From an uncultured Bacteroidales bacterium (GTDB taxonomy: Bacteria; Bacteroidota; Bacteroidia; Bacteroidales; UBA932), in NCBI GenBank assembly GCA_947168065.1, contig CAMVKH010000003.1, forward strand, positions 62,001 to 126,000: a DNA stretch of 64,000 bases, read 5' to 3'. Position numbers and translations under genes: made by a program. The notes under the pieces were generated by a model. That model was not told the origin of the DNA. It was given only the letters and a program-made list of their open reading frames with translations, and ran no database searches. The number at the start of each line of letters is the position of its first letter. The first letter of the stretch is position 1. This document shows positions 1 through 8,718 of the stretch, in pieces.

Positions 1-1610
1 ATGATTTTGGCGCCGATGGCGGCCTGGATGGCGATGTCGAACTGCTGGCGGGGGATGAGTTCCTTGAGCTTTTCGCAGATCTTGCGACCGAATTCGTAGG
101 CGTGGTCCTGGTGGATGAGCGTCGAGAGGGCGTCGGCGGGCTCGCCGTTGAGCAGGATGTCGAGTTTGACGAGCTTCGCGGGGCGGAAGCCGATGACGTG
201 GTAGTCGAAGGAAGCGTAGCCCTTGGAAATCGACTTGAGTTTGTCGTAGAAGTCGAACACGATCTCGGAGAGCGGCATCTCGTAGGTCAGCTCCACGCGG
301 TCGGCCGTCAGGTAGTGCTCGCTCTTGAGGATGCCGCGCTTGTCGAGGCAGAGTTTCATGATCGGGCCGTAGAACTCGCTTTTGCTGATGACCTGCGCCT
401 GGATGAACGGCTCCTCGATGTGGTCGATCAGCGTGGGGGCAGGCAAACCGGACGGGTTGTGCACATCCACGACCTGGCCTTGCGTGGTATAGACTTTATA
501 GGAGACGTTGGGGACTGTGGTCACCACGTCCATGTCGAACTCGCGGAAGAGGCGCTCCTGCACGATCTCCATGTGGAGCAGGCCCAGAAAGCCACAGCGG
601 AAGCCGAAGCCCAGGGCCAGGGAACTCTCGGGCTCGAAGACGAGCGATGCGTCGTTGAGCTGGAACTTCTCGAGCGAGGCGCGCAGGTCTTCGTACTGGT
701 CGGCCGTCACGGGGAACATACCGGCATAGAGCATGGGCTTCACGTCTTCGAAGCCGGCGATGGCCTCGGTGCAGGGTCGGGCCACGTGGGTGATGGTATC
801 GCCCACCTTTACCTCAACGGCCGTCTTAATGCCAGATATGATATAACCCACTGATCCGCAGGGGATCTCCCCTGTAGGGCAGAGTTTCATCTTGAGCGTA
901 CCCACTTCGTCGGCCGTGTATTCCTTGCCCGTGTTGACGAACTTCACTCGGTCGCCGGTGCGGATCGAGCCGTTCTCGACCTTGAAGTAGGCGATGATGC
1001 CGCGGAAGGAATTGAACACCGAGTCGAAGATCAGGGCCTGCAGCGGAGCTTCGGGATCGCCCTGGGGTGCGGGGATGCGCTCCACGATGGCATCAAGCAC
1101 CGCGTCCACCCCTTCGCCGGTGCGGGCAGAGGTCAGCAGCACATCTTCAGGGTCGCAGCCCAGGAGATCGACTACCTGGTCGCGCACGACATCTACCATG
1201 GCGGCCTCCATATCGATCTTGTTGAGCACGGGAACGATTTCCAGGTCGTGCTCGATGGCCAGGTAGAGGTTCGAGATGGTCTGGGCCTGGATGCCCTGCG
1301 TGGCATCGACCACCAGCAGGGCGCCTTCGCAGGAGGCGATGGCGCGCGAGACTTCGTAGGAGAAGTCCACGTGCCCGGGCGTGTCGATCAGGTTGAGGAT
1401 ATATTTTTCACCCTTGTACACATATTCCATCTGGATGGGGTGGCTCTTGATGGTGATGCCTTTCTCCTTCTCCAGATCCATCGAATCGAGCACCTGGTTT
1501 TCCATTTCCCGCGCCTCGAGCGTATGCGTCCGCTCGAGCATGCGGTCGGCCAGCGTGCTCTTTCCGTGGTCAATGTGTGCGATGATGCAGAAATTGCGAA
1601 TGTGCTTCAT
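1..1610 (-). CDS. lepA: Elongation factor 4 (LepA), 3' end cut off
   Basis: Translating the minus strand from the ATG at 1608-1610 gives 536 codons with no stop before the window edge; full-length LepA is about 600 residues, so roughly the last 60 (the LepA-specific C-terminal end) lie outside. Visible GTPase motifs are AHIDHGKST (G1), the switch region [18 protein letters not shown] (G3) and NKID (G4). Domain II and the EF-G-like domain with [14 protein letters not shown] follow. EF4 is a ribosome-bound translational GTPase that can back-translocate or remodel stalled ribosomes. A TATATTTG element only five bases upstream of the ATG suggests a leaderless or nearly leaderless transcript. The gene stands alone; the terminator of the neighbouring operon lies just upstream. 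Confidence 0.96.
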   Translation of the reverse strand, partial: MKHIRNFCIIAHIDHGKSTLADRMLERTHTLEAREMENQVLDSMDLEKEKGITIKSHPIQMEYVYKGEKYILNLIDTPGHVDFSYEVSRAIASCEGALLVVDATQGIQAQTISNLYLAIEHDLEIVPVLNKIDMEAAMVDVVRDQVVDLLGCDPEDVLLTSARTGEGVDAVLDAIVERIPAPQGDPEAPLQALIFDSVFNSFRGIIAYFKVENGSIRTGDRVKFVNTGKEYTADEVGTLKMKLCPTGEIPCGSVGYIISGIKTAVEVKVGDTITHVARPCTEAIAGFEDVKPMLYAGMFPVTADQYEDLRASLEKFQLNDASLVFEPESSLALGFGFRCGFLGLLHMEIVQERLFREFDMDVVTTVPNVSYKVYTTQGQVVDVHNPSGLPAPTLIDHIEEPFIQAQVISKSEFYGPIMKLCLDKRGILKSEHYLTADRVELTYEMPLSEIVFDFYDKLKSISKGYASFDYHVIGFRPAKLVKLDILLNGEPADALSTLIHQDHAYEFGRKICEKLKELIPRQQFDIAIQAAIGAKI

Positions 1611-1614
1611 TCCG

Positions 1615-1622
1615 CAAATATA
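1615..1622 (-). promoter_or_regulatory. Promoter -7 element of lepA
   Basis: TATATTTG on the minus strand fits the Bacteroidota -7 consensus TAnnTTTG. It ends only four bases before the lepA start codon, so the expected transcription start would fall on or next to the ATG. Motif seen; use inferred. Confidence 0.5.
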
Positions 1623-1624
1623 CG

Positions 1625-1651
1625 AAAAAAGACTCGTCAGGAGTCTTTTTT
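1625..1651 (-). terminator. Hairpin terminator of the tkt-sigma-spy operon
   Basis: Arms AAAAAAGACTC and its complement surround a five-base loop, so the structure has A and T runs on both sides and could work on either strand. The TGA stop codon of the Spy-like gene lies in the loop (1637-1639), so translation of the last codons may affect folding. Confidence 0.75.
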
Positions 1652-2131
1652 CGGATAGGAGGGGCCCGGATGCTTGCGCAGGTTGTTGATCATCCGCATC
1701 TGGAAGGCTTCTTCAGCCTGGTAGAGCTTGGATACCTTTCTGATAGGCAGCACCTTCTTGAATTTGGGATACCAGTCCACGAGCACCTGGTTGGTGGCCT
1801 GGTAGGCCTGGATGTAGGCGTCAAGTTTAGCCTCGATCTCTTTTTCAGAAAGCTCCTCGCCTTTCTTGCCCCGCAGTTCACCGAAGGCATCCCGCATTTT
1901 TTTGTTCGCTTCCCGGGCTTCCTTCCAGCACTGGTTGTAAACAGGCCAGAATGCCTGCGCCTCTTCGGGCGAGAGATCGAGTTCCTGTGTGATAAAGGCG
2001 ATTTTTTCCGCCTGGATGCGCTCGAATTCCTTCTTGCGCGCGTCGTCATTCCGTTTCTGGCCCTGCTGCGGCTGGGCGAACGATACGGCCGCCATCAACA
2101 GGCAGACCGCCAGAGTAAGCATTTTTTTCAT
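1637..2131 (-). CDS. Spy/CpxP-like periplasmic protein
   Basis: 164 residues: a signal peptide (about residues 1-19, ending SFAQ) followed by a strongly charged, all-helical segment with a Gln/Lys/Arg/Glu-rich start and a region [17 protein letters not shown], the pattern of small Spy/CpxP-type or heavy-metal-resistance-like proteins placed behind ECF sigma factors in Bacteroidota. Its ATG overlaps the stop of the anti-sigma-like gene in ATGA, so the two are translationally coupled. A role as envelope chaperone or as a sensor tuning the sigma/anti-sigma pair is inferred from position; no catalytic residues are expected. The stop codon sits in the loop of the operon terminator. Confidence 0.7.
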   Translation of the reverse strand: MKKMLTLAVCLLMAAVSFAQPQQGQKRNDDARKKEFERIQAEKIAFITQELDLSPEEAQAFWPVYNQCWKEAREANKKMRDAFGELRGKKGEELSEKEIEAKLDAYIQAYQATNQVLVDWYPKFKKVLPIRKVSKLYQAEEAFQMRMINNLRKHPGPSYPKKDS

Positions 2132-2577
2132 TTCAGATTGGCTTGTGCGTAAATCTCAGCCAGTTGGGTGAAGGAGAGTTCACTCGCCAGATAATTCACC
2201 AGGGTCTCCTCGTCGATCTCTTCCTCGACGGGCTGAGCGTCCATTTCGTAATAATTGATGAGCGAAGCGGGGGTGATCCACTCTTCCACGGTCGTGGCGT
2301 AGCCCGGCGCTTCGGGGGTGCCGTTTCCGCGTTTGAGCGTCTGGGTAAGCGAGAGAACGCCGTAACCCATGCCGAAGATCAGCGCGAACGTGGCGGCCAG
2401 GGCGAGGGCCGGCTTGATCACGGTCCAGACCCGGCTGCGGCCCGTTTCGGGCGCTTCTTCCATCGCGATGCGGGCCATGACACGGTCCTCCAGTGCGTCG
2501 AAATAGCCTTCCGGCACCCGGAAGGGCTGTTCCGCGTCGCTGCGGCGGCTCAAAAGATCATCGATTGGTTCGTTCAT
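2128..2577 (-). CDS. Putative anti-sigma factor, single-pass membrane protein
   Basis: 149 residues. The N-terminal part (1-50) is soluble and contains FRVPEGYFDALEDRVMARI, a PEGYF-type motif frequent in Bacteroidota proteins encoded behind ECF sigma genes. One membrane segment at about residues 54-75 (ALALAATFALIFGMGYGVL) separates it from an acidic periplasmic tail. It lies 32 bases downstream of the sigma gene and overlaps the Spy-like gene by four bases. By position it should hold the sigma factor at the membrane until an envelope signal arrives; I see no classical zinc-type HxxxCxxC motif, so the assignment rests on topology and context. Confidence 0.65.
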   Translation of the reverse strand: MNEPIDDLLSRRSDAEQPFRVPEGYFDALEDRVMARIAMEEAPETGRSRVWTVIKPALALAATFALIFGMGYGVLSLTQTLKRGNGTPEAPGYATTVEEWITPASLINYYEMDAQPVEEEIDEETLVNYLASELSFTQLAEIYAQANLK

Positions 2578-2609
2578 ACGGTCTTTAGACTTGCAAGTTG
2601 CACAAAAGT

Positions 2610-3149
2610 TTAATACTTCACGTCCATTTCTTCCTTCATCCAGGCCTTTACCTTTTCATAGGCGTGATGATACGAAGCTTTCAGGGCGCCCTCGCTGGTT
2701 TCCAGCACCTGGGCGATCTGCTCGTAGGGCATTTCCTCGAAGTAACGGAGCAGGAATACGGCTTTCTGCTTGGGCGGCAGCTTGGCGATGACCCGGTGGA
2801 GGGTTGCCTGGAGCTGGTCGCCGTCGAACCAGGGGTCGGACGACAGCCGGGAGGCGGCATCCAGCTCCAGGCGGCCGCCGCGGGTCTGCTGCCGCGACAG
2901 GAATGTCAGGGCCTCATTGGTGGCGATGCGGTAGAGCCAGGTATAGAGCTGGGCATCGCCGCGGAAGCGGTCGAGCGAGGTCCACGCCTTGACGAAGGTG
3001 TTCTGCAGACAGTCGTCGGCATCGTCGTGGTCGAGCACCATCCGGCGGATGTGCCAGTAGAGCCTTTCCTTGTAGTTTTGCACAAGAAGGCGGAACGCCT
3101 CCTGGCGTCCGCCTTCACGGTACAGTTTGAGAATCTCCCGGTCGGTCAT
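2610..3149 (-). CDS. ECF-type RNA polymerase sigma factor
   Basis: 179 residues from the ATG at 3147-3149. Region 2 (about 15-85) contains DDADDCLQNTFVKAW and the RFRGDAQLYTWLYRIATNEAL stretch typical of sigma-2.3/2.4; region 4 (about 120-172) contains LPPKQKAVFLLRYFEEMPYEQIA and a helix-turn-helix with EGALKASYHHAYEKV. The start was chosen because it overlaps the transketolase stop in TGATG; the frame stays open far upstream but that part is only a shadow of the transketolase gene. It is co-transcribed with transketolase upstream and with its probable anti-sigma downstream, so carbon metabolism and an envelope response may be linked. Confidence 0.9.
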   Translation of the reverse strand: MTDREILKLYREGGRQEAFRLLVQNYKERLYWHIRRMVLDHDDADDCLQNTFVKAWTSLDRFRGDAQLYTWLYRIATNEALTFLSRQQTRGGRLELDAASRLSSDPWFDGDQLQATLHRVIAKLPPKQKAVFLLRYFEEMPYEQIAQVLETSEGALKASYHHAYEKVKAWMKEEMDVKY

Positions 3150-4090
3150 CAGAATGACAGCGCGGCCTCGACTATGTGCGCTGCGTCGAGTCCGTAGGCG
3201 GCCATCAGTTCGGCGGGCTTGCCGCTCTGACCGAACTTGTCGTCGATGGCTACGAAACGCATCGGGGTGGGGCACGCTGCGGCCAGTACACCTGCAATTT
3301 CCTCGCCAAGTCCGCCGGCGACCAGATGTTCTTCCGCAACCACGACCTTGCCGGTCTTGCGGGCAGAGGCGATGACGGCCTCCTTGTCGAGCGGCTTGAT
3401 GGTGGCGATGTCGATCAGATCGACACCGACGCCTTTCTCTTCGAGGATCCGGGCGGCCTGGATGGCTTCCCACACGAGGTGTCCCGTGGCGAAGACCGTC
3501 ACATCGGCACCGTCGTTCAGCTTGATGGCCTTGCCGATTTCGAACGTTTGGTCCGCAGGCGTGAAGTTGGGCACGCCGGGACGGCCGAAACGCAGGTACA
3601 CAGGACCGTCCCACGCCGCAGCGGCAATCGTGGCGGCTTTGGTCTGGTTGTAGTCGCAAGGATTGATGACCACCATGCCGGGGAGCATCCGCATCAATCC
3701 CATATCCTCGAGGGTCTGGTGCGTAGCGCCGTCTTCCCCCAGGGTGATGCCGGCGTGCGAGGCGGCGATCTTCACGTTGGTCTGCGAGTAGCAGACCGAC
3801 TGGCGGATCTGGTCGAGCACGCGCGCGCTCGCGAAATTGGCAAAGGTGCCGATGAAGGGAATATAGCCCGCGATGGCCATACCGGCCGCCATGCCGACCA
3901 TATTGGCCTCGGCGATACCCACTTCAAAGAAACGCTCGGGATGCTCGGCTGCGAACTGGTCCATCTTGAGCGAACCTTTCAGGTCGGCGGTCAACGCGAG
4001 GACCTTCGGATTGGTATTGCCCAGTTCGGCCAGGCCTGCGCCGAAGCCCGAACGGGTGTCTTTCTTACCGGTATCTACGAATTCTTTCAT
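3149..4090 (-). CDS. Transketolase, C-terminal subunit
   Basis: 313 residues corresponding to the pyrimidine-binding and C-terminal domains of transketolase. ITLGEDGATHQTLEDMGLMR and FFEVGIAEANMVGMAAGMA match the Pyr domain (the Glu of VGIAEAN being the cofactor-activating residue), and the last third holds the regulatory domain with GKVVVAEEHLVAGGLGE. With the N-terminal partner it should transfer two-carbon units between sugar phosphates in the non-oxidative pentose phosphate pathway. The ATG overlaps the stop of the N-terminal subunit gene (ATGA), and the stop overlaps the sigma gene start. Two-gene transketolases are common in archaea and many anaerobes. Confidence 0.93.
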   Translation of the reverse strand: MKEFVDTGKKDTRSGFGAGLAELGNTNPKVLALTADLKGSLKMDQFAAEHPERFFEVGIAEANMVGMAAGMAIAGYIPFIGTFANFASARVLDQIRQSVCYSQTNVKIAASHAGITLGEDGATHQTLEDMGLMRMLPGMVVINPCDYNQTKAATIAAAAWDGPVYLRFGRPGVPNFTPADQTFEIGKAIKLNDGADVTVFATGHLVWEAIQAARILEEKGVGVDLIDIATIKPLDKEAVIASARKTGKVVVAEEHLVAGGLGEEIAGVLAAACPTPMRFVAIDDKFGQSGKPAELMAAYGLDAAHIVEAALSF

Positions 4091-4932
4091 AAGGCAAAGT
4101 CTCCCATCGTTTCTTCGAGTTGTTTCATCGCTTCCGCACACTGGTCGGCGGAAGGGTTCTTGCCGTGCCATTTGCAGGTGCCGGCCATGAAGTCCACGCC
4201 GTGGCCCATCTCGGTGTGCCAGAGAATCATCACCGGACGGCCCAGGCCTTTGCGCCGGTTGGCCTCGGCAAAGCCCTGCTCGATGGCCGTGAAATCGTGG
4301 CCGTCGGCTTCGATGACGGTCCAGCCGAAGGCCTCCCATTTGGCCCGCAGGTCGCCCAGCCCGGCTACGTCTTCGGTCGTACCGTCGATCTGCTGGTGGT
4401 TCCAGTCGGTCATCGCAATGAGATTGTCCACTTTGTAGTGGGCCGCCGACATGGCGGCCTCCCAGATCTGGCCCTCTTCGCTTTCACCATCGCCGATCAG
4501 GACGTAAACGGTGTTCGGATCGCCGGAAAGTTTCTTGGCCAGGGCGGCGCCGATGGCGACCGAAAGCCCCTGCCCCAGCGAACCGGCGGCCTGGTTGACG
4601 CCCGGCAGGCCCTTGTCCACGGACGGATGGCCCTGGAGCCGGGAGCCGAAACGGCGGAACGTGGCCAGCTCGGCGACCGGGAAATAGCCCCGGCGGGCCA
4701 GCAGGCTGTAAAGCACGGGGGAAATGTGTCCGGCCGAGAGGAAGAACTGGTCGATGCCTTCGCCACTGCGGCACCAATTCTCCGGCGTGACATTCATTTC
4801 CTTGAAAAACAAGTAGGTAAGAACATCTGTGGCGCTCATCGAGCCACCCGGATGGCCCGAAGCGGCCGCGGTGACCATGCGCACGATGTCCCTTCTCACC
4901 TGGGATGCGATTTGAGGGAGCGTATAGTTCAT
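4087..4932 (-). CDS. Transketolase, N-terminal subunit
   Basis: 281 residues covering the pyrophosphate-binding domain. SGHPGGSMSATDVLTYLF, HISPVLYSLLARRGYF and the thiamine-diphosphate motif GDGESEEGQIWEAAMSAAHYKVDNLIAMTDWN (quoted here only as landmarks GDGESEEG and DWN) are all present. The start MNYTLPQI was chosen because it directly follows an A-rich leader and a TATATTTG promoter. First gene of the operon transketolase N / C / sigma / anti-sigma / Spy-like. A longer open frame in the opposite direction of the GH3 gene is only a shadow. Confidence 0.93.
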   Translation of the reverse strand: MNYTLPQIASQVRRDIVRMVTAAASGHPGGSMSATDVLTYLFFKEMNVTPENWCRSGEGIDQFFLSAGHISPVLYSLLARRGYFPVAELATFRRFGSRLQGHPSVDKGLPGVNQAAGSLGQGLSVAIGAALAKKLSGDPNTVYVLIGDGESEEGQIWEAAMSAAHYKVDNLIAMTDWNHQQIDGTTEDVAGLGDLRAKWEAFGWTVIEADGHDFTAIEQGFAEANRRKGLGRPVMILWHTEMGHGVDFMAGTCKWHGKNPSADQCAEAMKQLEETMGDFAL

Positions 4933-4963
4933 AAAAAGGAAACAGTTTGGAAAATGCGTACTA

Positions 4964-4971
4964 CAAATATA
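4964..4971 (-). promoter_or_regulatory. Promoter -7 element of the transketolase-sigma operon
   Basis: TATATTTG on the minus strand about 32 bases upstream of the transketolase start. The intergenic region is shared with the divergent GH3 gene, whose own -7 element lies 15 bases away, so the two promoters face away from each other and may interfere. Confidence 0.6.
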
Positions 4972-4985
4972 CGCAAAATTATTCG

Positions 4986-4993
4986 TATCTTCG
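4986..4993 (+). promoter_or_regulatory. Probable -7 element of the GH3 gene
   Basis: TATCTTCG, one base off TAnnTTTG, 27 bases before the GH3 start codon. Confidence 0.45.
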
Positions 4994-5019
4994 TACATTC
5001 TGAAAAAGACCAGACGACC

Positions 5020-7320
5020 ATGAAACGTTTTCTCGCAACCCTTGCTGCCGCCTGTCTGCTGACCGGCCTTTTCGCGCAGCCGCAACTGAACAAAGACAAC
5101 ATCGAGGAGGTGATCGCTGCCATGACCCTGCAGGAGAAAGCCTCCCTGCTCGTCGGCGGTGCCCGTGCCGCGATGGTGAACGGCGTGACCTCCGGCGTTG
5201 CCGCCGAAGTGCCCGGCGCCGCCGGCAACACCCGTCCTGTCGCCCGCCTGGGCATCCCCGCTACCGTACTGGCCGACGGCCCTGCCGGACTCCGTATCAA
5301 TCCCACCCGTGCCAAAGATAAACAGACCTATTACGCTACCGGATTCCCCGTGGGCACGCTCCTGGCCAGCTCCTGGGACACGGCGCTGGTGGAAGAAGTG
5401 ACCAAGGCCATGGGTAACGAGGTGCTGGAATACGGCGTGGACGTGCTGCTCGCCCCGGGTATGAACATCCACCGCAATCCCCTCTGCGGCCGTAACTTCG
5501 AGTATTTCTCGGAAGATCCGCTCCTGAGCGGCAAGATGGCCGCCGCCTATGTCCGCGGCATCCAGAGCAACGGTGTAGGTACTTCCATCAAGCACTACGC
5601 CGTCAACAACCAGGAGACCAACCGCAACGAAAACGACGCCCGCGTCAGTCCGCGCGCCCTCAGGGAAATCTATCTCAAGAACTTTGAGATCGCCGTCAAG
5701 GAATCCGATCCCTGGACCGTGATGTCGTCGTACAACCAGCTCAACGGCGAATACACCCAGCAGAAGAAAGACCTGCTGACGACCGTCCTCCGCGACGAGT
5801 GGGGCTTCAAGGGCATCGTGATGACCGACTGGGGCAACAAGGCCGGCACCGTGAAGTCCGCCAAGGCCGGCAACGACCTGATGGAACCGGGCAACCAGAA
5901 CGAGATCGACCGCATCATCGCCGCCGTGGAAGACGGTACCATTTCGCAGGAAGAACTCGACCGCAATGTGCGCAAGATGCTGCAATACATCGTCCGCACG
6001 CCGCACTTCCGCCACTACAAGTATTCGAACAAGCCGGATCTGAAGGCCCACGCCGCGGTGGCCCGCAAAGCTGCCGGCGAGGCCATCGTGCTCCTGCGCA
6101 ACGAAAACAAGGCCCTGCCGCTCAAGGGTGATGAGAAAGTAGCGCTCTACGGCGTCTCTTCCGTCGACTTCGTGGCCGGCGGCACGGGCTCCGGCAATGT
6201 GAACAAAGCCTATGTCGTGACGATGGACGAGGCGCTCAAAGACGCCGGCTTCCAGCTCGACGCCGCGCTCGAGAGTTTCTATCGCAAGCACAAGGAATAC
6301 GATAAGGCCACCCGTGACCTGACCGCAGGTGCTGGCTGGTCCACCTGGGGCGGCACCAAACTCGCCGAGACGGCCATCCCCGTCCAGGCTATCAACCTCG
6401 AAGCCGGCAACAACGACGTGGCTGTGGTGGTCATCGGCCGCAACGCCGGTGAAGGCGCCGACCGCAAGATGATGGACGATTTCGAACTGACCGCCGTCGA
6501 GCGCGAACTGCTGCAGAACGTCAGCACGGCCTATCATGCCCTGGGCAAGAAGGTCGTGGTGGTCCTCAACATCGGCGGTGTCATCGAGACCAATTCGTGG
6601 AAAAACCTGGTCGACGCCATCGTCCTGCCCTGGTCGCCGGGACAGGAAGGCGCCCGTGCCGTAGCCGATATCCTCACCGGCAAGGTGAACCCTTCGGGCA
6701 AGCTGCCGATGACCTTCCCGGTCAACTTCATGGACCATCCGTCCTCTGCCAACTTCCCATACAACTACACGCCGACCACAAACCGCGGCTTCGGCCGGGG
6801 TCCACGCGTGCCGCAGAAAGACGTGGACTACACCGACTATGCCGAAGGCATCTGGGTGGGCTACCGTCACTTCACGACCCGTGGCGTGGATGTCTCCTAC
6901 CCGTTCGGTTTCGGTCTGAGCTACACTACTTTCTCTTACACGAAACCGGTCGTCAAGGCTACCGCCGACGGTTTTGAAGCCTCTGTGACGGTCACCAACA
7001 CCGGCTCCGTCGCCGGTCGCGAGGCCGTCCAGCTCTACGTTTCCGCCCCGGCGGGCGGTCTGGAGAAACCGAAGTGCGAGCTCAAGGCCTTCGCCAAGAC
7101 CCGTGAGCTGAAACCCGGGGAAAGCCAGGTCCTCACGATGAAGGTATCGGCCTATGAACTGGCTTCCTTCAACGAAGCGCACAGCGCCTGGGAGACGGCC
7201 GCCGGCCCTTACACCCTCCTCTTCGGCGCCTCGGTCTCGGATATCCGCACCACTGCCATTTACAAACAAAAGACCGCACAGAGCTGGCCCGTCCACAACG
7301 TGCTCGCCCTGCAGCAATAA
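5020..7320 (+). CDS. Secreted glycoside hydrolase family 3 (beta-glycosidase)
   Basis: 766 residues with a signal peptide (1-19, cut after LFA). The GH3 N-terminal barrel holds LADGPAGLR, the KHYAVNNQE loop (Lys191-His192) and GIVMTDWG, in which Asp270 is the expected nucleophile. A GH3 C-terminal alpha/beta sandwich follows (about 350-640, with GTGSGNVN and WSPGQEGARAVADILTGK), then a fibronectin-III-like domain (VTVTNTGSVAGREAVQLYV). No PA14 insert. The frame stays open upstream through the divergent transketolase gene; the start chosen gives a good signal peptide. The enzyme probably removes terminal beta-linked glucose, xylose or related sugars in the periplasm. Placed 10 bases before rhaA, it may supply sugar from rhamnose-containing plant glycans. 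Confidence 0.9.
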   Translation: MKRFLATLAAACLLTGLFAQPQLNKDNIEEVIAAMTLQEKASLLVGGARAAMVNGVTSGVAAEVPGAAGNTRPVARLGIPATVLADGPAGLRINPTRAKDKQTYYATGFPVGTLLASSWDTALVEEVTKAMGNEVLEYGVDVLLAPGMNIHRNPLCGRNFEYFSEDPLLSGKMAAAYVRGIQSNGVGTSIKHYAVNNQETNRNENDARVSPRALREIYLKNFEIAVKESDPWTVMSSYNQLNGEYTQQKKDLLTTVLRDEWGFKGIVMTDWGNKAGTVKSAKAGNDLMEPGNQNEIDRIIAAVEDGTISQEELDRNVRKMLQYIVRTPHFRHYKYSNKPDLKAHAAVARKAAGEAIVLLRNENKALPLKGDEKVALYGVSSVDFVAGGTGSGNVNKAYVVTMDEALKDAGFQLDAALESFYRKHKEYDKATRDLTAGAGWSTWGGTKLAETAIPVQAINLEAGNNDVAVVVIGRNAGEGADRKMMDDFELTAVERELLQNVSTAYHALGKKVVVVLNIGGVIETNSWKNLVDAIVLPWSPGQEGARAVADILTGKVNPSGKLPMTFPVNFMDHPSSANFPYNYTPTTNRGFGRGPRVPQKDVDYTDYAEGIWVGYRHFTTRGVDVSYPFGFGLSYTTFSYTKPVVKATADGFEASVTVTNTGSVAGREAVQLYVSAPAGGLEKPKCELKAFAKTRELKPGESQVLTMKVSAYELASFNEAHSAWETAAGPYTLLFGASVSDIRTTAIYKQKTAQSWPVHNVLALQQ

Positions 7321-7330
7321 TCCTGAAAGC

Positions 7331-8581
7331 ATGAACGAATCCCAAATCCTGAAAGCCTATGAATATGCGCGGGAACGCTACGCCGCGCTGGGCGTGGACA
7401 CCGACAAAGCTATCGAGGTCCTGGAGAAAACGCCGATATCCCTGCATTGCTGGCAAACCGACGACGTGATCGGTTTCGAGAGCGCGGCCGGGCTCTCCGG
7501 CGGCATCCAGACCACCGGCAACTATCCCGGCCGCGCCCGCAACATCGACGAAGTGCGCGCCGACGTGCTCTTTGCCAAAAGTCTGATCGCCGGCCACCAC
7601 CGTCTCAATCTTCACGAAATCTACGGCGATTTCGGCGGGCAGTTCATAGACCGCGATCAGGTGGACGTTCGCTATTTTGAAAGCTGGATCGAGTGGGCCC
7701 GCGAAAACGGAATGAAGCTCGACTTCAATTCCACGTCGTTCGGCCATCCCAAGAGCGGCGACCTGTCGCTGGCCCACCCCGACCCGGCCATCCGGAAATT
7801 CTGGATCGAGCACACGAAGCGCTGCCGCCGCATCGCGGATGCGATGGGGCGCGCCCAGGGCGATCCCTGCATCATGAACATCTGGGTCCACGACGGGTCG
7901 AAAGACCAGACCGTGGAGCGGCTCCGCTACCGCGAGATCTTCGCCGAATCGCTCGACGAAATCCTCGCCGAGAAGCTTCCCGGTATGAAGACCTGCCTGG
8001 AAGCCAAGCTCTTCGGCATCGGGCTGGAAAGCTACACCGTAGGCTCGCACGATTTCGTGGCAGGCTACTGCGCCACCCGCAAATTGATGTACACGCTCGA
8101 CACGGGTCACTACGAAATGACGGAGAACGTGGCCGATATGGTGGCTTCGCTCCTGCTCTTCGTTCCGGAACTGATGCTGCACGTCTCGCGCCCCATCCGC
8201 TGGGACTCCGACCACGTGACCATCATGAACGATCCCACGCTCGAGCTGTTCAAGGAGATCGTCCGCGCCGACGCGCTGGACCGCAGCCACATCGGCCTCG
8301 ACTACTTCGACGCCGCCATCAACCGCATCGGAGCCTACGTCATCGGCACACGCGCCACGCAGAAGTGCCTGCTCAGCGCCCTGCTCGAACCCCTGGCCCG
8401 TCTTCGCGCATACGAAGACGCCGGCAAGGGCTTCCAGCGCCTGGCCCTCCTCGAAGAAGCCAAGACCCTCCCCTTCGGCGCCGTCTTCGATTACTTCAAC
8501 CTCAAGAACAACGTCCCCGTCGGCGAATCTTTTATCCCTGAAATCGAACGCTACGAACGGGAAGTCACCTCTAAACGATGA
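7331..8581 (+). CDS. rhaA: L-rhamnose isomerase
   Basis: 416 residues, the usual length. It converts L-rhamnose to L-rhamnulose with divalent metal. Signature segments are ISLHCWQTDDVIGFE, GGIQTTGNYPGRA, HEIYGDF, LDFNSTSFGHPKSGD, WVHDGSKD and YTLDTGHYEM, which carry the metal and substrate ligands of the RhaA barrel. The start lies 10 bases after the GH3 stop, so the two are probably co-transcribed. rhaT and rhaD follow on the same strand; rhamnulokinase (rhaB), needed between RhaA and RhaD, is not in the window. Confidence 0.95.
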   Translation: MNESQILKAYEYARERYAALGVDTDKAIEVLEKTPISLHCWQTDDVIGFESAAGLSGGIQTTGNYPGRARNIDEVRADVLFAKSLIAGHHRLNLHEIYGDFGGQFIDRDQVDVRYFESWIEWARENGMKLDFNSTSFGHPKSGDLSLAHPDPAIRKFWIEHTKRCRRIADAMGRAQGDPCIMNIWVHDGSKDQTVERLRYREIFAESLDEILAEKLPGMKTCLEAKLFGIGLESYTVGSHDFVAGYCATRKLMYTLDTGHYEMTENVADMVASLLLFVPELMLHVSRPIRWDSDHVTIMNDPTLELFKEIVRADALDRSHIGLDYFDAAINRIGAYVIGTRATQKCLLSALLEPLARLRAYEDAGKGFQRLALLEEAKTLPFGAVFDYFNLKNNVPVGESFIPEIERYEREVTSKR

Positions 8582-8718
8582 TTCCTCCTGCCGTGGCACC
8601 TATCACCCCGATATCCTGCAATTTACAACAAACCGTGTGCGTAAAATCGCGCATACGATTATCAGGAAAACTCTGTTCATCAGGATCTTAAGCGCCACGC
8701 ACCTTAAACACGAGAATT

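Noticed and set aside
102-1266. Plus-strand open frames over the first 1.6 kb
   Set aside because: They lie antisense to lepA, whose minus-strand translation is continuous and carries all GTPase motifs.
4120-7332. Open frames above 1000 codons on both strands spanning the transketolase and GH3 genes
   Set aside because: Each is a real gene extended through the shadow of the divergent neighbour. Signal peptide, promoter and family N-termini place the starts at 5020 (+) and 4932 (-).
8640-8660. Operator for a rhamnose regulator between rhaA and rhaT
   Set aside because: Only a weak TGCG/CGCA symmetry is visible and no second copy in the operon supports it.
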